Assembly: GCA_945861535.1 (NCBI GenBank)
Contig: CAMAUZ010000082.1
Span: forward strand, 1 to 34,127
Length of the DNA stretch: 34,127 nt
DNA from: Akkermansia muciniphila
GTDB taxonomy: Bacteria > Verrucomicrobiota > Verrucomicrobiia > Limisphaerales > BJHT01
Direction: 5' to 3'
Of the stretch, positions 9,201 to 16,800 are shown piece by piece. Numbering within the stretch: position 1 is the first letter of the stretch; every line of letters starts with the position of its first letter. Below the pieces are notes generated by a model. It was not told the DNA's origin, ran no database searches, and saw only the letters and a program-made list of their open reading frames with translations. The translations under genes and the position numbers were made by a program.

Positions 9201-12200
9201 GCCACGCGACCCGCCTGCTGGAGCGTCGCCGCCAACTGTTCCGCCGCCGGGCGGAAGGCGTCTTGTCCCTCGTCGAGCAGGATCGTGACCGGACCTTTGC
9301 GCTGGCCCAGAAACGCCCGGACCGGCTGCTGCCCGCCGACGAAATCCGCCGCGGCCAGAGCGCCGGTCGGAGCCATTTCCGACCCGGCCGGGCGGGCTTC
9401 GCCGCCGACTGCCTGCGTCGCCTCGGATCCTAGAATCAAATCGCGCACCGTGAGCTTCAGCGCGACGTCGCCCGTCACCGCCGGCAGCGGTACGTCCAGC
9501 GACAGCTCTGGTGCTAGGGCCGAGAACTTATGAAACACGACCTGCCCGTCGGCGCTGGTGAGCGTCACTTCGAACGGCATCGGGTCCGGCAGGGGTTGCT
9601 CCTTCACGTCGGCCAGCCACGCGTGCAGCCGCAGGTTCAGCGCGGACGTACGCGTCGTGCGCAGCGACATGCTCTTGGGTTCGCGCCGCGTCAGCAGCAG
9701 CAGCGCCCCTTCGGCCCGCGTGAAATCCACCGGCACCGTCAGCCCTGCGGGCGATGATTTCGCCGCCGCCACCGTGCCAGCCAGCACGTCGCGCACATGC
9801 CAGCCCGGTTCGACGAGCAGCTCGCCGACGCGCGGCAGCACGAACATCTGCCGCCAGCGCCCTTCGACCTCGAGCGGCACCGGGGTCTGGTTGATGACAA
9901 AGCACAAGATCGACTCCTTGCCGGCCAGCGGCGAGATGACGACCTCCGCGCTGGGCGTACCCACCGGGATCGGAGCCGTGCCGGCGAACGCCTGGATCAA
10001 CGGCTGCTCGCGGGTCGCTTTGAAATTCTTCCAGAGATGGGCGAACTCCCATTCGCCGTTCGGATAGGCCAGCCCCCAGCCGTTGTGAACCTGATCCTTG
10101 TCGTAGCCGAAGCTGAGCGACCGACCGGGCAGGCTTGCGTGACACAAGGCGTCCTTGATGACCACGCCGCCGCGTTTTTCGAACTCCCGGAAGGCGGCGA
10201 GAATCTCGGGCGCCTCGCCGACCCCGATGCCCGCGAGGAACAGCACCTTGTGGCGCGCCAGTTCGCCGGCCAGCACGTCCTCGGGCGACAGCAGCATGCC
10301 CGGCCGGCGCATCCGGGCCAGGTCGTGCAGGATGACGCTCGCCTGATTGGCCCAGCCGCTAAAGTAAACCGCGACATCCGGCAGCGGGTCGTGCGCCGAG
10401 AACCACGGGCCATACCGCTGAAAAACCCGCAGCAAATCCTCGCTGGCGCTGGTCATGGAAAAGCCGTCCAGCCCGCGCCCCGCCGCGCCGAAGGCCGAGG
10501 CGAATTGCTCGCTGCGGGATTGGTGCGTGAAGAACTCGCACTGCAGTTTTTGCCGCAGCGGGTTGTTCATCGCAAGGAACGCGGGCGCCCGGAAGTTGCC
10601 CCACGGCGGCAGGCAGTAATCGGTGTAATCGACCGAGTCGCGATGGGTGAGCGTCGCGTAGGCGGTCGGGGCGTAGGACTGCCCGTTGCCCAGCCAAAAG
10701 GTGGGGATGGCGTTGTGGGCGGTGAGGTCGGGAAGCATCTGGCGCACGTCGGCGAGATACTCGCCAAACGCGTGCGGCAGGATCGAGCTGCGGGCGCGCT
10801 GGGCGGCCCAAGACGCCTGACGTTTGCGTTGCTCCTCGGAAAGCCCCTTGTCCGCCAGTTTCGCCAGATCGGCGGCGACGCGGTCGGCGACCCATTGGTC
10901 GGCCGCGGCGTTGCGTTGCTTTTGATGGCCGTCCAGTTGCGGCGACTCCTCCCAATATCCACCGACGGTCGCGTACCAACCCAGCGCGATCCCGCTGAAG
11001 CCCGCGACGTCCGCCCTCGATTGGGCGAACAGCGCCAGCCGCCGCCGCATTTGTGCGAGATCCTCCGGCAGGGTGTGTTTCGGATTCCATTCCTCATGAT
11101 GCAGCATCGAGGGCATGGTCGGCACCGCCCGCATGCCGAGCCGCGCGAGCGCCATGAACTTCAAATCCTCCGCGCCGGGCCGGGTGAACTTTTCGAGCGC
11201 CGGACCACCGGGAGCCGCGGCGTAGGCGGCGAACAGCGGATCGATCGCGGCGTCGCCGTCCGCCAGAAACGGCTCCAGCCCCGGACCGCCGGGCACGCTT
11301 CCGTAGTAACCCGTCACGGGCGAGCCGCCGTACGGTTTCGCGTCGCCGAAGACGTGCGTGTAAAGCTCGAAGTCGGAAACCGGCTCGCGCTGGCAGACGC
11401 GCAGGCGGATCGGATAGCCCGCGACATCGTTGGCTCCCACCGTCGCCGTGTAGTCGCCGGGTGCCAGGGCGGTCGTATCGAACAGCAGGTTTCCCGCGGC
11501 GATCGTGATCGGATTGTCGTCCGCTGCGCGGGCGTTTCCGCCGGCCGGAATTGTGATTCGAGCAATATTGGCCTCGAACTTCTCGCCCCGCAGCACGACG
11601 GGCCAGTCGCTGGCGGCCGCGCCGGCGGGGCGTTTCGCCGACCACAGCAGCGACACCTGGTCGCCTCGCCGCACCACGCCGCGATTGTGGTCAGTGTACA
11701 GCGACACTGACTGGGTCGGCGGTTTCGCAGCGATTCGCACCAGACCGAGGGGCCGGCCGGCCCAGGGCGAATCGCCCGGCGAAACGATCAGCTTCCACAA
11801 GCCGGCTTTCCCCGGCAGCTTGCCGGCGAAAACGCCCTCGCCCCGCGCCTGGAGCACGAACTCGCCGCCGGCTTCTCCCCCTGGTTCAGATTCCAGTCGC
11901 ACCGACAGAGATGTGGGAACAACCGGTGCCGCCTTGGTGAGCGGTGTGATGCGGCACGACCATTCGCCACCGGGCACGGCTGCGAGCGGTGCCGCCGCCA
12001 CACACCAAGCGGCCGATTTAGACTCGTCCCATAGAACGGCCGCGTGCGGCCAGCGCGCGTCGGCCGGTGGCAGCTGAACCACCTCGGTGCCCAGCCGGAT
12101 GGCCCGGTCGCTGCCTACCGGCACCCAGTCGGACCCGTTCTCACTGACCGCCACCGTCTTCGCCCCGGCCGCCAGCGAGACCTTGCCGCTGGCCCCGAAC

Positions 12201-13081
12201 CAGCGCACGCCCACCGGTCGGGTGATCTCCGCGGGTAACGACGCGAGCAGATGAATCTCGCGCCCGGTCGCGCGAGCCTGCTCAGTTTTTGCCAGGCGCA
12301 TGGCGCCGTCGGGATCGAGTTCGAAGCGCACGCCATTCACCTCGTACGGCGTCGCGGGTTGGGACGCCGGGAGATAGATCGTCATCCGCCGCAGGCCTCG
12401 GCTGTCGGCCGGCCCCAGCGTGCCGGCGTTGTGCTTTTCGAACTCGGAAATCTGCTTCTCCAATCCGGCCAGCAGCGATGTCGTGCCGCACGTCAACCGG
12501 ATCGAGCCGTGGGTGCTTTGCCCGTTGGTGAACAGCTTCACGGCCACCGGATGGCAAACCACCTCGAGGCGGCTCTGCTTCGCGTCGATGTGAACCCGGC
12601 TGTCCTTCGACGCCAGCGTGCCGTTGGCCTCGACGGTGAACTCGATGCCAAACGGTTGCACGACATGCCGCCCGGCCGCGAGGTCCAGCGTGACCTCAGA
12701 CCGGCGATCCAACCGCAACGCCTTCAGGCCGGTGGCCTGGACCTTGTTGGTCTGTCCCTTGATTTCATCCAGCAGGTTGTCCGCACCGGGATTCGGCTTT
12801 GCCTCCGGCTCCAGCTTCGTCGCGAGCCGTTCGTCGCTCGTCACGAAAACGAAGACGGGCGTCTGATCAATGCTGATGCCATGTGGCCAGGCGGTCACGA
12901 CCCAGCCGCCGTAGGACGACTTCCACAAACTCTGGCGCGACTCCACCGCCACGCGCCGCCCGTCTTCGGTTGTCACCAGTGCCACCGACACCTCTTTCGC
13001 CCAACCTGCGGCGGACCACGCCAGAACGCCAAGCAAAGCGGCCAACGGCCAGGGTCGGAAGGAACGCAGATTGAGTTTCAT
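6239..13081 (-). CDS. Giant exported multidomain protein (glycoside-hydrolase-like, beta-propeller, discoidin-like)
   Basis: This is a single uninterrupted 2280-residue frame. ATG 13081 is preferred over ATG 13144 because it opens directly into a signal peptide (RSFRPWPLAALLGVLAWSAAG). Residues of about 570-900 (11370-10380) have a catalytic-barrel look, with many Trp/Tyr/His/Asp motifs such as GYWEESPQLDG and DYTDYCLPPWGNF. Residues of about 900-980 resemble the Rossmann/GATase-like trimerisation domain of beta-galactosidases (PDVAVYFSGWANQASVI, AREFEKRGG-like strands). Residues of about 1250-1450 hold a second alpha/beta region. Residues of about 1465-1850 are a PQQ/WD-type propeller with repeated units (VAFAPDGSRLFVTT, LHALDAQGRLRWLF, FDTTTGKRLWER, VTPDGQSILCVS). 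Residues of about 2100-2265 look like an F5/8-type discoidin domain (VRFKTPQEVASIAIYEDN). No family name covers the whole chain. The gene is flanked by long non-coding stretches and is probably monocistronic. A role in extracellular or periplasmic glycan breakdown is inferred. Confidence 0.85.
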   Translation of the reverse strand: MKLNLRSFRPWPLAALLGVLAWSAAGWAKEVSVALVTTEDGRRVAVESRQSLWKSSYGGWVVTAWPHGISIDQTPVFVFVTSDERLATKLEPEAKPNPGADNLLDEIKGQTNKVQATGLKALRLDRRSEVTLDLAAGRHVVQPFGIEFTVEANGTLASKDSRVHIDAKQSRLEVVCHPVAVKLFTNGQSTHGSIRLTCGTTSLLAGLEKQISEFEKHNAGTLGPADSRGLRRMTIYLPASQPATPYEVNGVRFELDPDGAMRLAKTEQARATGREIHLLASLPAEITRPVGVRWFGASGKVSLAAGAKTVAVSENGSDWVPVGSDRAIRLGTEVVQLPPADARWPHAAVLWDESKSAAWCVAAAPLAAVPGGEWSCRITPLTKAAPVVPTSLSVRLESEPGGEAGGEFVLQARGEGVFAGKLPGKAGLWKLIVSPGDSPWAGRPLGLVRIAAKPPTQSVSLYTDHNRGVVRRGDQVSLLWSAKRPAGAAASDWPVVLRGEKFEANIARITIPAGGNARAADDNPITIAAGNLLFDTTALAPGDYTATVGANDVAGYPIRLRVCQREPVSDFELYTHVFGDAKPYGGSPVTGYYGSVPGGPGLEPFLADGDAAIDPLFAAYAAAPGGPALEKFTRPGAEDLKFMALARLGMRAVPTMPSMLHHEEWNPKHTLPEDLAQMRRRLALFAQSRADVAGFSGIALGWYATVGGYWEESPQLDGHQKQRNAAADQWVADRVAADLAKLADKGLSEEQRKRQASWAAQRARSSILPHAFGEYLADVRQMLPDLTAHNAIPTFWLGNGQSYAPTAYATLTHRDSVDYTDYCLPPWGNFRAPAFLAMNNPLRQKLQCEFFTHQSRSEQFASAFGAAGRGLDGFSMTSASEDLLRVFQRYGPWFSAHDPLPDVAVYFSGWANQASVILHDLARMRRPGMLLSPEDVLAGELARHKVLFLAGIGVGEAPEILAAFREFEKRGGVVIKDALCHASLPGRSLSFGYDKDQVHNGWGLAYPNGEWEFAHLWKNFKATREQPLIQAFAGTAPIPVGTPSAEVVISPLAGKESILCFVINQTPVPLEVEGRWRQMFVLPRVGELLVEPGWHVRDVLAGTVAAAKSSPAGLTVPVDFTRAEGALLLLTRREPKSMSLRTTRTSALNLRLHAWLADVKEQPLPDPMPFEVTLTSADGQVVFHKFSALAPELSLDVPLPAVTGDVALKLTVRDLILGSEATQAVGGEARPAGSEMAPTGALAAADFVGGQQPVRAFLGQRKGPVTILLDEGQDAFRPAAEQLAATLQQAGRVARVAVFQPDEVQPLLLRWKPLPEEVELLARVRDGKAFVSRVALGAVGKTDLKTGRTTHLVFDDPKCGYDEYGPRLRHDADIVLFGKPASHRALAELSPYLRRVPSEAQPAPGGYFIHYLWSPFQGGFDGLYVGCHDAHGATAAVARLAGLQPAAPPKPEPKRETAPPVVTRGGPSAQLDHLLVGKFGAAILNVAFAPDGSRLFVTTAAMGDSLFAVSPGGEIQEHRSRYLGRQNFWAPFNGSLEAIDGRTVKVGVGDAQYRFSFDHGWQSRIPAPPSGLLRPFSLPIGGSTVLKDTTRQLTYLGGAGKLHALDAQGRLRWLFDDATARTSTEDLLYPRSLFPRAVTTDGRVLLVAGFGIKHDVYGRGSVMNASVCGFDTTTGKRLWERAGWLLNQGKVVATAGQFLVVDDAGETQLLDAARGETLTRMPSVAGTDWVLPVSGSESLLIVENQVFDRQGPTARVYLRPLNGGADQPLPVAGRVTDVLVTPDGQSILCVSARGVTERFAANGRRLWQSDTPGGGIARLSPDGQTVFVGSRDGQLHWLNATDGKRVRSVDFNPYNVTTPAQFVQQLDSAGGVPLDSSTSAPPLPPEPSYLATLKGRGVKFEPSLISGEQLQRHAAPAAPLPGDPAGPVTVSKLNPEASFTLPVAAGRTYLVELLAGAADPAKLTPHTRLEIAVVGKQKTGNLPYTARLPLSSHLTRRRAAFRADESGTVTFTLRAVEPRPTSDTKQPGLTYDSATPSASGLLAAELVVAAMNFGGRNLVYDGSAKTTLERDTPKATAQRLDSAAGTGTAGNAKPVGNLTSLVMPWTGGNSTLRHEPYPCPLTSLRLADGVIANQETAWTTLARGTGIDRAECRVRFKTPQEVASIAIYEDNTGPIADKHGVKERTTARFAVYVHDAVARQWLPAGVVVDNQQLVHVFACPAQKIDEIHYFWAGRNDSAKTDGLVRLAELEVYSADELSGVLGNDIDGLLEDKPASRSRKK

Positions 13082-13246
13082 AGTCGGCGCCCGATTGGGG
13101 TCCGCCGATGGGGAGTGAATGCCGCGGCAAGTGTTGGAGTGCATTGAATCCCCGTATCATCGGGAATTGTCCGGCTGATTCCAGAATGATTTCCGCGAGA
13201 TTTGTTACCCACGGCGAAGGGCCTGGCCAGAGCGCCGGTTGACAGC

Positions 13247-13290
13247 GTCGCACAAGCCGCGAGGAACCGGGTTTCGAGGTCCGCGTTTAC
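13247..13290 (+). repeat. Direct repeat, copy 1 (44 bp)
   Basis: This stretch matches 13457-13500 at about 36 of 44 positions; the best conserved parts are ACCGGGTTT and TCCGCGTTTAC. It is immediately followed by a copy of the dispersed 39-bp repeat. The same core also forms one arm of the palindrome at 13478-13554. Confidence 0.75.
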
Positions 13291-13292
13291 CA

Positions 13293-13331
13293 TTGGCAGG
13301 AATCCGTTTTCTGGCCGCTCGGCGGTTCGGC
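13293..13331 (+). repeat. Dispersed 39-bp repeat, copy A
   Basis: This is the most divergent of six copies. It keeps CAGGAA, TTTTCTGG, CGCTC and GCGGTTCGG of the consensus at the same spacing. It starts 3 bp after the 44-bp direct repeat in the non-coding gap upstream of the giant gene. Confidence 0.65.
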
Positions 13332-13456
13332 ATTTCAGCGATGAAGACCGCTGCGCCGAATTGTTCTTCGCCACACTGGCCGCGCTGGGCAAGGCCGAGC
13401 TTGTCCGCGTCCACGAAGTCCCCCACCCCGTTCGACCGTTAGCGCGTGTTTCAAAA

Positions 13457-13500
13457 GTCGCGTGAGCCGCGCGGGACCGGGTTTGGAATTCCGCGTTTAC
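13457..13500 (+). repeat. Direct repeat, copy 2 (44 bp)
   Basis: Second copy of the 13247-13290 repeat. Unlike copy 1, it continues into an inverted copy of its own 3' half, forming a hairpin-capable element. Confidence 0.75.
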
Positions 13501-13554
13501 GCGGCCCGCTGGCCCAGGCCGCTCGAACCGCGTAAACGCGGAACTCCCAACCGG
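13478..13554 (+). repeat. REP-like palindrome with 27-bp arms
   Basis: The left arm (13478-13504) and right arm (13528-13554) are inverted copies. The inner 14 bases, CCGCGTTTACGCGG, are perfectly paired and the outer part is nearly so. The loop of about 23 bp is GC-rich. The structure resembles the repetitive extragenic palindromes that RAYT transposases mobilise, and RAYT remnants occur at 26906-27063 and 28668-29158. No gene covers it. Confidence 0.75.
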
Positions 13555-13704
13555 GCTTTTCAATCAGGCTCTCAGCGACACCACCCTGGCCCCCGACCTC
13601 AAACACGCGCTGGCGGAAGTCCCGAGCAGCGGCATCCACATGCACCTGGTCAGCGGACCGGACGACGCGCGCGGACTGTCCGAGCGGCGAGCGGCTCACG
13701 CAGT

Positions 13705-13744
13705 TAATGATAGGAAACTGCTTTCTGGACGCTCCACGGTTCGG
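13705..13744 (+). repeat. Dispersed 39-bp repeat, copy B
   Basis: A close match to the consensus: TGATAGGAAACTGCTTTCTG followed by GACGCTCCACGGTTCGG. It lies in the gap between the two giant genes. Confidence 0.8.
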
Positions 13745-13889
13745 TTCGGCGAGCAATCCGCCGACTCCATCTGCTGGCTTGTTTGGAACTGAAATCGCAC
13801 TCTTTCCGCAGCGCGGACGATAGGGAGGGGCGGCAACGCCGGGCAATCGGAGCAGCGCCTTGAGCGCCGTGGGCGAGCTGTTCGCACTT

Positions 13890-16800
13890 CTATTCGCGCA
13901 GCCACGCCAGCAAGTCCGCCATTGCCGGTGGTGGCAGCGCGGTTTCGAGGCCCTCGGGCATGAGGCTCAGCGGCGACGGGCGCAAGGTCCTCACGTTCGG
14001 GCGTAGCAGCTTGTCCTTCACGCCGTTGGCTTGCGCGAGGGTGAAGCCTGTGGCGGTTTCGTCGGTGACGAGGCCGGTCAGGGCGCGGTCGTCCCGCGTG
14101 TCCACGTTGTAGGCGATGAAGCGCGGCTCGATGGCGGCGTTCGGGTCGAGGATGGCGGTGAGGAAATCGCCGACGGGTTTGGTGCGATACGTCGCGAGGT
14201 CCGGGCCAAGCGGGTGACCGACGCCGCGATAGGCGTGGCACGCGGCGCAGCTCGTGGTGAAGAGCGCAGCTCCCTTCGTCGCGTCACCCTTGAGCGAGGC
14301 CACACTGGCGTAGCTCGCAAGGACGGCGGCGCGCGAGGCGGTTTGTTCCGGGAAGAGCTTTGCCACGCGCGCTTTTGTCGCATCGCTGCCGTGCCAGCGG
14401 AGGCGGTTGCGCGTGGCCGGCGGAATCTCCGCGAGACCCACCACGCCGCGCTCGACGGCGTTGAGGAGCGACTGTGTCCACGCCTCCTGGCTTGCGAGCG
14501 TGTCCACCACGGATGGCCTCGATGCGATGGGCAAAGCGGCCCATTGCGCGAGGATGAGTTCGTCGGAGTTCGGCCAGCGGCGGGTGCGGAGTGTGGTAAG
14601 CGCGAGTTGCTGCAACTCGGCGCTCGCGGGCGGCACGAGCAGTCCGGCGACGACCGGCGCGTCGGCGTCAGCGCGGTTGAAGCCGCGTCCGAGCAATGGC
14701 ACGGACGCGCGGCGCATGGCGTCGGAGGAACTCGGGCTGGCGGCGAAGGTGCGGGCATCGGCGTAGAGCTGTTGCAGGCGCGTCGTTGCGGCACGGACCT
14801 CAGCGTTGGGCGAGTCGGCGGATTTCCGCAGCGCGATACCGCGCGCATCCAAGGCGTCCTGCAACGCGGTCATCGCGTGGAGTTGCCACTGCTGCGTGCG
14901 CTCGCCCTCCACCGGTGCCAGCGCGGTGAGCAGCGCCGCGAACTCAGCCTCGCCCGCCGAGGCGGACGCGGTGGCGATGAGCTGGCCGAGGAACTCGTTG
15001 CGGCCCGGTGCAGTCGCGGAGGTGGTGACGGCGACCGTGAGCAACTCACCGGTGCGGCCCACGGCTCCGCTCAGGATGGCGGCGCGTTGGTAAGGGTCGG
15101 CCGTGCCGTCGCGGGCGAGTTGGGCAAGGGCGGCGCTCGCGTGTGGGTCGTTCCAAGTTCCGAGGGTGAAGGCGAGTTGGTAGCGGACGGTGGGTGTGGA
15201 GTCGGCGGTGAGTTTCAATGTGGCTTCGGCGAGGCGCGGGTCGCTCGCGAGGAGCGGTTCGGCGAGGCGGAGGGCGAACTGGCGAACTGACGGATGCGAG
15301 TCGGTGAGCGCGGTTAGCAGCGCGTCCCGACCGGCTGACGCGGCGAGGGCTTGCAGGCGGACGACGGGGTTCGTCGAGGTGGTGAACAGTTTTGCCAGCG
15401 GCGCGGCGGCTTGCGGGTCGTTGCGGTGGAGCAGTTCGCGATGGGCAAGGTCGCGCGCGATGCCGTTCTCGGTGTTCAGCGTGGCGACGACTTGCGGGGT
15501 CGTCAGCTTGGTCAGGTCGTTGAAGGGCCGGAGCTTCGCGCCTTGCGGATAGATGCGGTAGATGCGGCCTTTGTCGGAGCCGGCGCGGACGTCGAGGGAC
15601 TTGAGGCGCTCTGGCGGAATCCAGCGCGGGTGCTCGATGACGAAGCGATACATGTCCACGACCCACAGCGCGCCGTCGGGACCGGTGAGCGCTTGCACGG
15701 GGCGGAACCAGTTGTCGGTGCTCGCGAGGAACTCGGACGCGGCTTCATCAGCGGGTTTCGCCGCGGTGAAGGTGACGCCGCTGGGCGTGAGCGCGAGGCG
15801 ACGGACCAAGTTGTGCACCGGCTCGCAGATGAAGAGGTTCTGGCTGAAGCCCGCACCAAGCAACGTGTCGCGATACACGCCGAGGCCGCACGCGCTCGTG
15901 ACATTGTTCAGCGACTGCGGACTGTTGAAGTGCTCCAGTGGCGTGCTGATGGGATGCAGCCGCCCGAGAGTGGCGGCGAGGTTCACGCTGGGCGGCGGCG
16001 CGGGGACGTGCGGGTTGCGCGCGAGGTAGCGGTCGGGCAGCGGGTAGTGGTAGGCGAAGGCGCTGTTGTGGCAGCCGAACCAGTTGCCGAAGTCGTCGCG
16101 CGCGCGGCCCTGTTGCGTGAGGCCGGACGTGGCCTCGAACTCGCCGGTGTCCGGGAGGAAGCGGAAGTCGCGGCCGCGGATGTTGACCGCATTGGCAGCC
16201 GCCGACGTGAGGAGGCGGACCGGAGTATTGTCGCCTTCCGAAGTCCGCCTCCTTACATCGGCGGCTACGATGTCGCCGCCGAGGAGGCCGTTTGCGCCGT
16301 GGACCCAGTTGTCGAGGCCGAGGGAGAGGCTGTTCACGCGGGCCTGGTAGTTGTTCGTCTCGAAACCGGTGTAGAGCTTGCGCACCACGTCGGCCTTGCC
16401 GTCGCCGTTGGTGTCCTCGGCGTAAAGGATGTCCGGCGCGGCGCAGATGAGCGCGCCCTTGCGCCAGGCCATCACGCCGGTCGGAAACGGCAGGCCATCG
16501 AGGAAGAGCGTGGAGCGGTCGAAGGGGCCGTCGGGGCGCGAGCGGGTGAGGAATTTCACGCGGCCACCGGGCTTCCAGTTGCCGTCTGATCCCATCGGGT
16601 AGTCTGCCATCTCGACGACCCACAGCTTGCCGTCGGTGCCAAAATCAATCGCGACCGGGCTGGTGACGAGTGGCTCGGCGGCGACGAGTTCGATGGTGAG
16701 GCCGGCTTTGGTGCGGAGGGTGGCGAGGGAGTCGGCGGGGGATTTCGGCGGCGGGTTGCTTGTGCCGGTGGCTGGTTGTCGCGGTTCTGGCGTGCTGCCT

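Larger units (their letters stand above)
13340..13700 (+). pseudogene. Possible decayed coding remnant split by palindrome
   Basis: Within the 13082-13889 gap, two short plus-strand stretches read like protein: CAELFFATLAALGKAELVRV near 13350-13410, and APDLKHALAEVPSSGIHMHL near 13590-13650. They lie on either side of the palindrome and are not in one open frame. I do not recognise the family. They could be halves of one decayed gene into which the palindrome inserted, or chance frames in GC-rich DNA. The rest of the gap contains only the repeats listed separately. Confidence 0.25.

Noticed and set aside
7004-11710. Long plus-strand open frames (558 and 637 codons) inside the giant gene
   Set aside because: They are antisense to an intact 2280-residue frame with domain-like sequence, and their translations are Arg/Gly-rich without family character. 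Such shadows are expected in high-GC codons.
13247-13554. CRISPR-like array
   Set aside because: There are only two direct copies about 165 bp apart, with no regular spacers and no cas genes.
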